DNA of 64,000 nt from positions 1,984,001-2,048,000 of the forward strand of contig CAWKDV010000004.1 of NCBI GenBank assembly GCA_963848495.1, given 5' to 3'. The position numbers and the translations under genes were made by a program. This DNA comes from JAICJR01 sp963848495 (GTDB lineage: Bacteria; Actinomycetota; Thermoleophilia; Solirubrobacterales; Thermoleophilaceae). Shown here one piece after another: positions 32,275 through 40,750 of the stretch; the stretch's first letter is position 1, and every line of letters begins with the position of its first letter. The notes under the pieces are model-generated. The model saw only the letters and a list, made by a program, of their open reading frames with translations. It searched no databases and was not told the origin of the DNA.

Positions 32275-32286
32275 CGTATAGACCGC
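32275..32286 (-). promoter_or_regulatory. Promoter-like 12-mer upstream of a VOC gene
   Basis: GCGGTCTATACG on the minus strand, identical to 13188-13199, with ATCGATG 18 nt further upstream. It leaves a 5' leader of about 60-85 nt before the VOC start. The neighbouring 32287-32494 shows no gene. Confidence 0.4.
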
Positions 32287-32494
32287 AGGGCAGGAGAGCA
32301 TCGATAAGGGAGGCCCGAGCCGGGTCGCTTCCTGGATGAGTAGGCGCATGGCCTACTAGGACAGGACGGGGAAGCTCCCATGACCGTCTGGGCACGCTGC
32401 TCATTGCTGCCGTCGGCCTCGCATCAAGTTACGGCGAGGCGAGGCGAGGCCAACCTAGGGGTAAGCCCACCCAGAAGCGAAAGGACGCCGCCGG

Positions 32495-33169
32495 CTAGCC
32501 CGCCGCCGGCACGAGCTCGTCCAGGACGTCGGCGAGGCCTTTCAGGTCGGGCAGCTCACGTGTCGGCGGCGGGTCGCCGGTCTCGTGGAGGCGGTTGATC
32601 CACACGGACGGGATGCCGAGCTCGCTCGCCGGCACGATGTCGTGGAAGTGGCTCTGCGCGACGTGGACGTGGCGGCCGGGTTGGGCGCCCGTGGTCTCGT
32701 AGAACGCGCGCCAGTGGCCGTGGGCCGGCTTATATGAGCCCACCTCCGAGGCGACTATCGCGGCCTCGAACGGCACGCCGATCTCCTTCAGCGAGGCGTC
32801 GATCAGGTCGGGGTCGCTGTTCGACAGCGCCACCAGCTTCCACCCGCGCGCGTGCGCCTCGGCGAGCGAGGACGGCACCTCGGGGAAGACCGGCCAGCCG
32901 GGCAGCGAGCGTCCCAGTGCGTCCTCCTCCGCCGCCGGCAGCTCGCTGCCCTCGGCCGCAGCGAGCTCCGCCAGCACGAGCGCCATGACGCGCCGGTAGC
33001 TCATCGCCGGGTTCTCGCGCTGCACGCGCGGCTCGATCTCGTGGTAGGCGGCCAGCAGGCGCTCCTCGTTCGAGTCCCCGAACAGGCGGCCGAGCTGCCC
33101 CGCGATGCCCGCGTTCCAGTCCACGAGCGTCCCGTAGCAGTCGAAGGTGGCCCAGCGCGGTTCCGGCAC
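32495..33169 (-). CDS. Haloacid dehalogenase type II-like HAD hydrolase
   Basis: 224 residues from GTG 33169. HAD motif I is ATFDCYGTLVDWNAG with nucleophile Asp in D-C-Y-G-T. Motif II is LVALSNSDPDLID, and motif III Lys lies in SEVGSYKPAHGHW. Motif IV is HVAQSHFHDIVPASELGIPS. The D-x-Y-G-T-L-V-D and HVAQS-x-x-HD patterns are those of L-2-haloacid dehalogenases, which remove halogens hydrolytically; many homologues act on phosphates instead. Isolated gene. Confidence 0.88.
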   Translation of the reverse strand: MPEPRWATFDCYGTLVDWNAGIAGQLGRLFGDSNEERLLAAYHEIEPRVQRENPAMSYRRVMALVLAELAAAEGSELPAAEEDALGRSLPGWPVFPEVPSSLAEAHARGWKLVALSNSDPDLIDASLKEIGVPFEAAIVASEVGSYKPAHGHWRAFYETTGAQPGRHVHVAQSHFHDIVPASELGIPSVWINRLHETGDPPPTRELPDLKGLADVLDELVPAAG

Positions 33170-33189
33170 GCGCGCAGCATAGAGCGAGG

Positions 33190-33573
33190 ATGGCCAACCG
33201 GCAGGGCCGGGAGCGGCGGCTCGCTACCGTGTCTCGGGTGCCTCAACCCTCCGACATGGGCGGCTTCAACCTCGTCGGGCTGGTGTTCCTGGTTGTCATC
33301 CTGCTGCTGGCGTTCGGGCCGATCCTGCTCGGCCGCGGCGGCTCGTCGCCCGGGCAGTCGGACTCCGATTCCGACGACGGCGGCGGCGGAGGCCCGCGGC
33401 GTCCGCGCACACCGCACGACCTGCCTGGCGGCGGCCTCCCGCTCAGCGAGGTCACGCAGTCGCGGCTGCGGCTCAGGGGCCCGCGGCGGCTCGAGTCGCT
33501 CCGCGTGTCACGCGAGCGGCGGCGCACTCGTGAACCGCGCCGGGCGCCGGGGCCGCGCGTCCCTCACCCGTAG
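33190..33573 (+). CDS. Small membrane protein with basic cytosolic tail
   Basis: 127 residues from ATG 33190; GTG 33238 and ATG 33256 are in frame and may be the true start. One membrane helix (NLVGLVFLVVILLLAFGPIL) is followed by an acidic patch (SDSDSDDGGGGG) and an Arg/Pro-rich tail (RLESLRVSRERRRTREPRRA). No domain recognised. It diverges from the HAD gene (20-nt gap) and overlaps the permease gene by 10 nt at the 3' end. Confidence 0.5.
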   Translation: MANRQGRERRLATVSRVPQPSDMGGFNLVGLVFLVVILLLAFGPILLGRGGSSPGQSDSDSDDGGGGGPRRPRTPHDLPGGGLPLSEVTQSRLRLRGPRRLESLRVSRERRRTREPRRAPGPRVPHP

Positions 33574-34526
33574 CGCACGCGCGGGTCGAGGAACGCGTAC
33601 GCCACGTCCACGACCAGGTTCATCACCACGATGAAGAAGGCGCCGAGCAGGACGGTGCCCTGGATCATCGGCAGGTCGCTGTTCTGGATCGACTCGAACG
33701 CCAGGCGGCCGATCCCGGGGATGTTGAACACCGCCTCGATCAGGATCGCCCCGCCCAGCAGCAGTCCGATGTCGAGGCCGGCGGCGGTGACGATCGGCGT
33801 GATCGCGCTGCGGATGCCGTGGCGCATGACCACGCGCCGCTCGGTGAGCCCCTTGGCGCGTGCGGTGCGGATGTAGTCCTCGCCCATCACCTCGATCAGA
33901 TTCGAGCGCAAGAGGCGCGCATAGAAGGCGGCGTACGAGGCCGCCAGCACGAACCAGGGCATGATCAGCGAGCCGAACCACTTGCCGGGGTCCTGCGTGA
34001 GCGGGACGTAGCTGCCGGAGCCTGGCAGCAGCTTGAACTTGCCGATGTCGCTGGCGAACAGGAACAGTGCGACTAGCCCGAGCCAGTAGACCGGCGCCGA
34101 GATCCCGACCAGCGCGCCCGTCATGGCCATCCGGTCGAACACGCTGCGGCTCTTCACCGCCGAGAGCGTGCCGACGCCTATGCCGATCACGAGCCACACC
34201 ACCGCGGCGCCGATCGTCAGGGAGGCGGTGGCCGGGAGGCGGTCGAAGATCTGCCGCTTCACCGGGATGTTGTTCTGGAAGCTGTAGCCGAAGTCCCAGT
34301 GCAGGAACAGCCGGCCCATGTAGTGGACGTACTGGTCGTACCAGGGCCGGTCGAGGCCGAGCGCGTGGCGGATCTGCTCGACGAGCTGCGGGTTGGGCTG
34401 GCGGCCGGCGCGCAGCAGCGCCGGGTCGGCCGAGGGCAGCAGGTAGAAGATCACGAACGTGATCAGGCTGACCAGGAACAGCAGCACCACCATCCCCAAG
34501 AGGCGCCGCACGATGTAGGCAGCCAT
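33564..34526 (-). CDS. ABC transporter permease, DppB/OppB family
   Basis: 320 residues from ATG 34526. Peptide/nickel-type inner-membrane permease: N-terminal MAAYIVRRLLGMVVLLFLVS, helices LTIGAAVVWLVIGIGVGTLS and LIMPWFVLAASYAAFYARLL, the EAA loop EDYIRTARAKGLTERRVVMR, and the C-terminal SIQNSDLPMIQGTVLLGAFF. No second permease, ATPase or binding protein is next to it, so the rest of the transporter must lie elsewhere. It diverges from the GlxA-type regulator. Confidence 0.9.
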   Translation of the reverse strand: MAAYIVRRLLGMVVLLFLVSLITFVIFYLLPSADPALLRAGRQPNPQLVEQIRHALGLDRPWYDQYVHYMGRLFLHWDFGYSFQNNIPVKRQIFDRLPATASLTIGAAVVWLVIGIGVGTLSAVKSRSVFDRMAMTGALVGISAPVYWLGLVALFLFASDIGKFKLLPGSGSYVPLTQDPGKWFGSLIMPWFVLAASYAAFYARLLRSNLIEVMGEDYIRTARAKGLTERRVVMRHGIRSAITPIVTAAGLDIGLLLGGAILIEAVFNIPGIGRLAFESIQNSDLPMIQGTVLLGAFFIVVMNLVVDVAYAFLDPRVRYG

Positions 34527-34599
34527 GCGGCCCGATGCTGGCCCCCGGGCACCGTGGGCGCCAGTGGCAAGAATGCCTACTTTGGTTGAATTCCAGCCA

Positions 34600-35553
34600 A
34601 TGGCCCGGCACCGCGTGGTAGCGCTCACCCTGGAGCCCCTGGTGGCGCTCGACCTGGCCGCGCCCGCCCACGTCTTCGGCCATTGGGGCGGCGAGCGCTA
34701 CTCGTTCCGGGTCGCCGGCGCCGATGGCTCGCCCGTCGCGACCTCGAGCGGGTTCGCCGTGGACGTCGAGGCCGGCCTGGGCGCGCTGCGCCGCGCGGAC
34801 ACCGTCGTGGTGCCAGGCTATGAGGGCGCCTCGCGCCGCCCGCCCGAGCCGGTGCTGCGCGAGCTGCGGCGCGCCGCCCGCCGCGGGGCGCGCGTGATGT
34901 CGATCTGCACCGGCGCCTTCGCGCTCGCCCACGCGGGCCTGCTGGACGGCCGCCGCGCCACCACCCACTGGGACTCGGCGGCGATCTTCGCCGAGCTGTT
35001 CCCGGCCGTGCGGCTCGACCCGGACGTGCTCTACGTCGACGAGGGGCAGCTTCTGACGAGCGCGGGCGTGGCGGCCGGGCTCGACCTCTGCCTGCACGTC
35101 GTGCGGCGCGACCACGGGGCACGGGTGGCCGGCCAGATCGCCCGGCAGACCGTGGTGGCGCCCCACCGCGAGGGCGGCCAGGCGCAGTTCATCGAGCACG
35201 CGCTGCAACCGGCGACGGGCGGGGCGGCACGGCTCGAGACCACGCGCGCCTGGGCGCTCGGACGGCTGGAACGGCCGCTCACGCTGGCCGACCTCGCCCG
35301 CCACGCCTGCGTCTCGCAGCGCACGTTCGCCCGCCGCTTCCGCGCCGAGACCGGCACGAGCCCGCATCAGTGGCTGCTGTCCCAGCGCGTGCTCCAGGCC
35401 CGGCAGCTGCTCGAGGAGGACGACATCCCGGTGGACGAGATCGCGCGCGTCTGCGGCTTCGCCGACGCCGCCGCGCTGCGCTACCACTTCCGCCGCGCGG
35501 TGGCCACTACGCCGAGCGCCTACCGGCGCAGCTTTCGCGCCGCTAGCCGCTGA
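34600..35553 (+). CDS. GlxA family transcriptional regulator (DJ-1/PfpI plus AraC HTH)
   Basis: 317 residues from ATG 34600. The N-terminal DJ-1/PfpI-like domain (~1-190) contains RVVALTLEPLVALDLAAPAH and the nucleophile-elbow analogue RVMSICTGAFALAHAGLL, followed by TTHWDSAAIF. The C-terminal AraC-type HTH pair spans ~215-315: PLTLADLARHACVSQRTFAR, TGTSPHQWLLSQRVLQARQL, IARVCGFADAAALRYHFR. Such proteins regulate amine, betaine or stress genes. The nearest divergent gene is the ABC permease. Confidence 0.92.
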   Translation: MARHRVVALTLEPLVALDLAAPAHVFGHWGGERYSFRVAGADGSPVATSSGFAVDVEAGLGALRRADTVVVPGYEGASRRPPEPVLRELRRAARRGARVMSICTGAFALAHAGLLDGRRATTHWDSAAIFAELFPAVRLDPDVLYVDEGQLLTSAGVAAGLDLCLHVVRRDHGARVAGQIARQTVVAPHREGGQAQFIEHALQPATGGAARLETTRAWALGRLERPLTLADLARHACVSQRTFARRFRAETGTSPHQWLLSQRVLQARQLLEEDDIPVDEIARVCGFADAAALRYHFRRAVATTPSAYRRSFRAASR

Positions 35554-35998
35554 CGGTGCCGGTCAGGCGCACGTTGAACGTGTCGCCGCTGAGCTGGCCG
35601 TTGCCGGTGACCTTCAGGTTGCCGGCGCGCATCGTCCTGAAGGCCCCGCTCCCCTGCGTGATCTTGGCCGTGCCGCTGTAGGTGATCTTCGTGCCGGGGA
35701 AGTTGAGCGCGACGTTGCCGGTGCCATGCACGCTTCCGCGCCCGTTGGACAGGTCGAACGTGAACGTCGCACCCTTGCCGGTGCCGATCGTGGTGCTCAG
35801 CGAGATGTTGCCGCTGCCGAGCGGAGTGCCGTTGAAGGTCCCCTTCTGGCGCATCACGGCGCCGCCGCCCCCGAGCAGCTTGACCTTCCCGCTGATGTCG
35901 AGGCGGCGCCCGGCGCTCGAGGCCGGCTGCGAAAGCGCTCCCATGACGCCGAGCACAGCCAGCGCCAGGAGGGCGAGTGTCGACTTGCGAGAGGTCAT
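35543..35998 (-). CDS. Small secreted beta-rich protein
   Basis: 151 residues from ATG 35998. A signal peptide (KSTLALLALAVLGVMGALSQ, cleavage after PASSA) is followed by a Gly/Thr-rich beta domain with repeated short strands: KVKLLGGGGAVMRQKGTFNG, GSGNISLSTTIGTGKGATFT, GRGSVHGTGNVALNFPGTKI, GNLKVTGNGQLSGDTFNVRL. It resembles allene-oxide-cyclase-like or beta-barrel exported proteins seen in this lineage; function unknown. It starts 1 nt after the stop of the GGDEF-EAL gene, so the two are probably co-expressed. Confidence 0.7.
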   Translation of the reverse strand: MTSRKSTLALLALAVLGVMGALSQPASSAGRRLDISGKVKLLGGGGAVMRQKGTFNGTPLGSGNISLSTTIGTGKGATFTFDLSNGRGSVHGTGNVALNFPGTKITYSGTAKITQGSGAFRTMRAGNLKVTGNGQLSGDTFNVRLTGTVSG

Positions 35999-35999
35999 C

Positions 36000-38357
36000 T
36001 CAGCCCTGAAGATCGGCATCCAGCCTCGCCGGTGCCATGGGCCGATCGTCCAGCAACATGCGAGCGATCTCGTCCGCGTCAACCGGGCGCGAGAACAGGA
36101 AGCCCTGGCCGTACTCCGCTCGCAGCTCGCGCATGAGCTGCGCCTGCTCGGGGAGCTCGATGCCCTCGACGACGACGGTGAGCCCGAGCGCGTGCCCCAT
36201 GTCCACGATCCCGCGCACGAGACGCGCCTTCTCGTCGTCCTCCACGATGCCCGGCATGAACGAGCGGTCGATCTTGAGCAGGTCGACGGGGAACGAGCGC
36301 AGGTAGCTGAGCGCCGAGTAGCCGGTGCCGAAGTCGTCGATCGCCACCGGTACCCCCAGCGCCTTCAGCTCGGCGAGCTGGCGGAGCATCAGGTCGTTGT
36401 CCTCGGCGAGGAGCTGCTCGGTGATCTCGAGCGTCACCCGCCCCGCCGCCACGCCGGTCTCGCGGAGCACCGCTCGCACGTCGGAGGTGAAGCCGGGGTC
36501 GGCGAGCTGCCGGGGCGACACGTTCACGCTCATCTTCAGCTCCCCCAGCGCGGGATTCGCCGCCTGCCAGGCATGGAGCTGCCGGCAGGCGGTGGCCAGC
36601 ACCCAGCGCCCGATGGCGATGATCAGCCCGCTCGACTCGGCGAGCGGTATGAAGCGGTCGGGAGGCACGAGGCCGCGCTCCGGGTGGTGCCAGCGCAGCA
36701 GCGCCTCGACGCCCTTGATGGCGCCGTCGTCCAGCGTGACCACCGGCTGGTAGACCAGAGCCAGCTCCCCTCGCTCGAGCGCCCCGTCGAGGTCCCGGGT
36801 GAGCTCGAGGCGCTCCACGACACGCGCGTGCATCGCGGGCTCGAAGATGGTTATGCGACCTCGGCCCAGCTCCTTGGCGACGTACATGGCCACGTCCGCG
36901 TTCGACAGGACGTCGCCCGGCGCGGCCGCGCCGTCGGGGTAGGCCACGCCGATGCTGGCCGCCACCCTGAGCGTCTGCCCGCCGAGCTCGAACGGCGGCG
37001 CGAGCTCGCGCTGGAAGCGCTCGGCCACGAGCATCGCGACTCCCGGCTCGTCGAGCTCCTCGATCAGGACCGCGAACTCGTCGCCCCCGAGGCGCGCTGC
37101 AGTGTCCTCCGGGCGCAGCGCCGCGTCGAGGCGGGCCGCCACGCCCTGCAGCAGCTCGTCGCCAACCGCGTGGCCGAGGCTGTCGTTCACGGTCTTGAAG
37201 TCGTCCAGGTCGATGTACATCACCGCCAGCGTCCCGCGCCGCCTGCGCTCGCGGGCCAGCGCGCGGGACAGCCGGTCCTCGAACAGGGCGCGGTTGGCCA
37301 GGCCGGTCAGCGTGTCGTGGAAGGCCTGATGGCGAAGCTGCTGCTCGAGCTCGAGCCGCTGCGAGACGTCGCGGAGGTTGACGAGCACGCCGTCGATCAC
37401 CGGGTCCGACAGCCTGTTCTCGGCCACCAGCTCGAAGTGCCGGTAGTCGCCGGCGGGCGTACGAAGGCGCAGGCTCTCGCGCTCGATGCCGTGCTCGCGC
37501 GAGCTCGCGCGAGCCATGAAGGGCACGGCGCGGTGAGCGTCCTCGGGATGGACCAGCTCGGTGAGATGCCTCCCGGCCAGCTCCGTCTCCTCGTACCCGA
37601 GCACGCGCCCAACGGACTCGGCTATCCACTGGATCCGGCTCGACGAGTCGATCACGGCCACGACGTCGGACGAGTGGCGCACGATCGAGCGCAGCCGCTC
37701 TTCCGCCCGGCGCTCGACCGCGCGAGCGTGCGCGCCGACGGCTGCGCTGCGCTGCATCCGGTGCAGGCGCCAGCCGAGCAGCCCCAGGAGCAGCAGGCCG
37801 ATCACGAGCGACCCGAGCGAGCCGAGCCGCTCGCGCCGCATGGCCCTCCGCGCGATGCCGGCCTGGCGCTTGGCCGCCTGGCCGATCGTCGTGTCGAGGC
37901 GCCCCATGGCCGGCGTGAAGGTGGCCATGGCCAGGCGGCGCGCCGCCGCCGGATTGCTGCGCGAGACGAGCAGCGCGCGCAGTCCGACACCGTAGGCGGC
38001 GCCGACGTGCTCCTCGATGGCGGTGGCGCTGCCCTTCGAGAGCCCCAGCTGGTGGAGCCGCCGCAGCGAGGCGTTCAAGTCCCTGTAGGTCTGGAGCGCG
38101 TCCGCGATCAGCGCCGGGTTCGGCCGCTCCGAGGCGCTCGAGGTGGCCATCGTCTGCCAGGTGATCCGGTCCACCTTCTGGCTGGCGGTGCCCACCTGCT
38201 CGATCAGCACCTGCGCCTGGCGCGCCCGGTCTGCCTCGTTGCGCGCGCCGTCGGCGAGCACGACCATGGCTGCGATCACGCCGAGCGCGCAGGCGAGCAT
38301 GGCGAGAGCGCGCCAACTCCGGCGCGACCGCGCACGCTCGCTGGGTCCCTGCTTCAC
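36000..38357 (-). CDS. Membrane PAS-GGDEF-EAL c-di-GMP protein
   Basis: 785 residues from ATG 38357. Two membrane helices (~16-36 and ~185-203) bracket a helical periplasmic sensor. A PAS domain (~225-340) contains VIDSSSRIQWIAESVGRVLG. The GGDEF domain keeps ARLGGDEFAVLIEEL (Gly424 on) and an I-site RPED. The EAL domain keeps GVEALLRW (Glu551), LEITEQLL, IDDFGTGYSALSYL and VVVEGIEL. Both domains therefore look catalytically competent, so the enzyme may make or break c-di-GMP depending on signal. A secreted beta-rich protein gene follows after 1 nt. Confidence 0.93.
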   Translation of the reverse strand: MKQGPSERARSRRSWRALAMLACALGVIAAMVVLADGARNEADRARQAQVLIEQVGTASQKVDRITWQTMATSSASERPNPALIADALQTYRDLNASLRRLHQLGLSKGSATAIEEHVGAAYGVGLRALLVSRSNPAAARRLAMATFTPAMGRLDTTIGQAAKRQAGIARRAMRRERLGSLGSLVIGLLLLGLLGWRLHRMQRSAAVGAHARAVERRAEERLRSIVRHSSDVVAVIDSSSRIQWIAESVGRVLGYEETELAGRHLTELVHPEDAHRAVPFMARASSREHGIERESLRLRTPAGDYRHFELVAENRLSDPVIDGVLVNLRDVSQRLELEQQLRHQAFHDTLTGLANRALFEDRLSRALARERRRRGTLAVMYIDLDDFKTVNDSLGHAVGDELLQGVAARLDAALRPEDTAARLGGDEFAVLIEELDEPGVAMLVAERFQRELAPPFELGGQTLRVAASIGVAYPDGAAAPGDVLSNADVAMYVAKELGRGRITIFEPAMHARVVERLELTRDLDGALERGELALVYQPVVTLDDGAIKGVEALLRWHHPERGLVPPDRFIPLAESSGLIIAIGRWVLATACRQLHAWQAANPALGELKMSVNVSPRQLADPGFTSDVRAVLRETGVAAGRVTLEITEQLLAEDNDLMLRQLAELKALGVPVAIDDFGTGYSALSYLRSFPVDLLKIDRSFMPGIVEDDEKARLVRGIVDMGHALGLTVVVEGIELPEQAQLMRELRAEYGQGFLFSRPVDADEIARMLLDDRPMAPARLDADLQG

Positions 38358-38552
38358 GACCTCTTGATCGACCGCCCGATGCGGGCCTTTATGGGTCTAG
38401 ACGGGCGGCGGCGTGGGTGGCTGCTTGGACCCGGAGTGGGCGGCGTCGAGCAGAAGAGCGCAGGCCATCAGCGGCCCCAAGAGACCCACTCTTCGCATAA
38501 CTCTCTCCTCTGGCGCGCTTCGCCCCAGCGCGCGCCCTCAACTGCGTTTAGA

Positions 38553-38582
38553 GACGGCGCGCCTGTACCCAAGCGCGCCGTC
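38553..38582 (-). terminator. Strong hairpin downstream of the sedolisin gene
   Basis: GACGGCGCGC (38553-38562) and GCGCGCCGTC (38573-38582) form a perfect 10-bp stem with a 10-nt loop. It lies 14 nt beyond the stop of the sedolisin gene, on its transcribed side. Only a few T residues follow in the direction of transcription. No gene is seen in 38358-38596. Confidence 0.6.
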
Positions 38583-38596
38583 CCAAACGTGACTTC

Positions 38597-39826
38597 CTAG
38601 AAGGCGCCTGTGCCGTTCGGCGTGCCGAGCCCGGTGGGCCCGTCGAAGCCGGCCTTCGCGGTGCACAGGTAGCTGCCGCTGCAGCTGCCGTTGCTGCCCG
38701 ATGTGACGTCGTTCAGCGCCGAGGTGTGCGAGTACGGGAACGAGCCGTACGTCAGCGACGACGCGTTGCCCGCCAGCGCGTACACCGACGCGACGATCGG
38801 CGACGAGGCGCTCGTGCCGCCGACGACGCCCCAGCCCTTGAAGCAGTTGCCGATGAGCTGGTTGATCTGGTTGCAGTTGCTGTCGTAGACGTTCACGCCG
38901 CTGTTCGGATCGGCCACGGCCGACACGTCGGCGACCGTGCGCTTCGCGCAGCCGCTGTCCGTCTGCCAGGACTGCTTCGCCTCATACGCGGAGCAGCCGC
39001 TGCCGGCGCCGCTCCAGGCGGCCTCGGTCCAGCCGCGCGTGCCCCCGCCCCGCGTGAGCGTCGTCCCGCCGACGGCGGTCACATACGGCGACGCCGCCGG
39101 GAACTCCACCCCGTAGCCGCCGTCGCCCGACGACACCGTGATCGCCACGCCCGGGTGTTTGTAGTGCGAGTTGTTGCTCGGGTCCGAGCTGGACTCGCTG
39201 CCGCCGTAGCTGTTCGAGATCTCGTTGGCGCCGAGCCGGGCGGCCGTGTCCACCGCCGCGTAGAGGTTGGCGTTGGCGTTCGAGCTCGCCTCGACGAGCA
39301 GGATCTTGCACTGCGGGCAGGTGGCCGAGACCATGTCGAGGTCCAGGCTGATCTCCAGGCCCCAGCCCTGGTTGCCCGTCGGGTAGGAGCCCTGTACGCC
39401 GCTCTGGTTGACCTTCTTGAAGCAGCCGTTGGCCGTCGTACACGGCGGCAGGCCGTAGGTCGAGCGGTAGGTGGCGAGGTCGGCCTCGGCGGTCGAGTCG
39501 TCATACGCGTCGACGATCGCGACGGTCTGACCCGCGCCGGCGCTCGACGAGGGCAGGTTGTAGGCGCTCTGCAGATCGCTCGGGCCGTAGCCGCCCGCAG
39601 GCGCGGCCGCGGCGAGCGGGCGCTTCTTGAGGTTGCCGAGCAGCTTCATGTTGCAGTGCGAAAACGCCGCGCGCAGGTCGAGCGAGCAGCCCGCATCGAG
39701 CACTGTGTGCGGCTTCACGCCCGCCGGAGGCAAGCCCGCCGCTCCCGCCGGAGCGGCGAACAGCAGCATCGTGGCGACAAGCCCGGCCGCAAGCGCGATC
39801 GAGCCGCGAAGGCGTATAGGCGTCAT
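38597..39826 (-). CDS. Secreted S53 (sedolisin) peptidase
   Basis: 409 residues from ATG 39826. A signal peptide (RLRGSIALAAGLVATMLLFA, ending PAGAA) directs export. The catalytic triad is Glu158 and Asp162 in LEISLDLDM and Ser339 in GGTSASSP, with oxyanion Asp235 in SSGDGG. The C-terminal FDGPTGLGTPNG is the usual Ca-binding end. The N-terminal region before the catalytic domain is short (~80 residues), lacking the large prodomain of classical sedolisins. Ten or more Cys suggest extracellular disulfides. It stands alone between two hairpins. Confidence 0.9.
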   Translation of the reverse strand: MTPIRLRGSIALAAGLVATMLLFAAPAGAAGLPPAGVKPHTVLDAGCSLDLRAAFSHCNMKLLGNLKKRPLAAAAPAGGYGPSDLQSAYNLPSSSAGAGQTVAIVDAYDDSTAEADLATYRSTYGLPPCTTANGCFKKVNQSGVQGSYPTGNQGWGLEISLDLDMVSATCPQCKILLVEASSNANANLYAAVDTAARLGANEISNSYGGSESSSDPSNNSHYKHPGVAITVSSGDGGYGVEFPAASPYVTAVGGTTLTRGGGTRGWTEAAWSGAGSGCSAYEAKQSWQTDSGCAKRTVADVSAVADPNSGVNVYDSNCNQINQLIGNCFKGWGVVGGTSASSPIVASVYALAGNASSLTYGSFPYSHTSALNDVTSGSNGSCSGSYLCTAKAGFDGPTGLGTPNGTGAF

Positions 39827-39885
39827 GGCCCAGCCTTTCTCTCGGCGAGGTCCCCTGCCGAGTGGTTCAGATTACGGTCGGACTC

Positions 39886-39920
39886 CCGCCGCCCGTCCCG
39901 GCCTGCGTGCCGGGCGGCGG
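39886..39920 (-). terminator. Hairpin between the GNAT gene and the sedolisin gene
   Basis: CCGCCGCCCG (39886-39895) and CGGGCGGCGG (39911-39920) form a perfect 10-bp GC stem with a 15-nt loop. It lies about 45 nt after the GNAT stop and 60 nt before the sedolisin start, so it should separate the two leftward units. No T-tract. Confidence 0.5.
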
Positions 39921-39966
39921 CATTGTGTCCCTGTGGCGCCGGGCCGTCAAGTGGGAACGTGCCATT

Positions 39967-40749
39967 TCACGTTTCTGCACGGGCTGAGGCGCTGAACCGT
40001 GTCGTCTTGCTCACGGCCTCGAAGCCGAGTCGCGCGTAGATCCCGAAGGCGGCGGCGGTCGCGTCCAGGGAGGCGCGTCGCGCCCCGCGATCGCGCGCGT
40101 CGCGCAGCGCGACGGTGGTCATCGCGCGCCCGATGCCGCGGCCGCGCCAGCCGGGATCGGTGTTGACGAAGAAGACGTTCGCCTCCGCGCCGAAGGCGCC
40201 CGAGCCGGCTGTGCCGCGCACGGCGCCGGAGGTGTCGACGGCGACGAGCAGGCGGGTCTCGGGCGGCAGCGAGCGCAGGAAGGCGGCGAACGCCTGCGCC
40301 GGAGCCTGGATCCGCGGATCGGCCAGCAGTGCGGCGTCGACCGCGTCCTCGAGCGGCACCCCATCCGGCGCGTCCTCGGCCAGCCGTCGCACCGGCCATA
40401 CGGTCAGCTCGCCGGGCAGCGGGACGTCGGGCACGGTCTCGAGGTCGCGGCAGACCATCGCCGTCGAGGTCTCGGAGCGGCTCCAGGCCGGGTGGTCGTC
40501 GAGCAGCCCGGCGCAGCGGGCCGCCGCTGCGAAGACGCTGATCGTTCCCTCGCGGGCCCGCCGGAGCTGCTCGGCGAGCCCGTCGTAGGCACGGTCGTCC
40601 GTGACCAGCAGCCGAGTGGACGGATCGTCCGCGCAGGGAGGCAGACCGTGCAGGCCGGGCTCGTCCAGAGCCCGCCCCCCAGGGTGCCGCCTCGCTTCCC
40701 AGCGGGCCACCGCGCCCGCGACGTAGACATCGGTGAGCCCGGCCCCCAC
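39967..40749 (-). CDS. GNAT family N-acetyltransferase
   Basis: 260 residues from GTG 40749. The C-terminal half is a GNAT domain: RLLVAVDTSGAVRGTAGSGA, ANVFFVNTDPGWRGRGIGRA (acetyl-CoA loop W-R-G-R-G-I-G) and ATAAAFGIYARLGFEAVSKT. The N-terminal ~120 residues look like a degenerate second GNAT unit. It starts 1 nt after the MFS stop and is the last gene of a VOC-MFS-GNAT operon; acetylation of an exported or toxic amine is a plausible but untested role. Confidence 0.88.
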   Translation of the reverse strand: MGAGLTDVYVAGAVARWEARRHPGGRALDEPGLHGLPPCADDPSTRLLVTDDRAYDGLAEQLRRAREGTISVFAAAARCAGLLDDHPAWSRSETSTAMVCRDLETVPDVPLPGELTVWPVRRLAEDAPDGVPLEDAVDAALLADPRIQAPAQAFAAFLRSLPPETRLLVAVDTSGAVRGTAGSGAFGAEANVFFVNTDPGWRGRGIGRAMTTVALRDARDRGARRASLDATAAAFGIYARLGFEAVSKTTRFSASARAET

Positions 40750-40750
40750 G

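Noticed and set aside
32287..32494. Possible small gene upstream of the HAD gene
   Set aside because: Short frames there have low coding quality and no ribosome site.
33564..34526. Complete peptide ABC transporter
   Set aside because: Only one permease is present; no ATPase, second permease or binding protein in the window.
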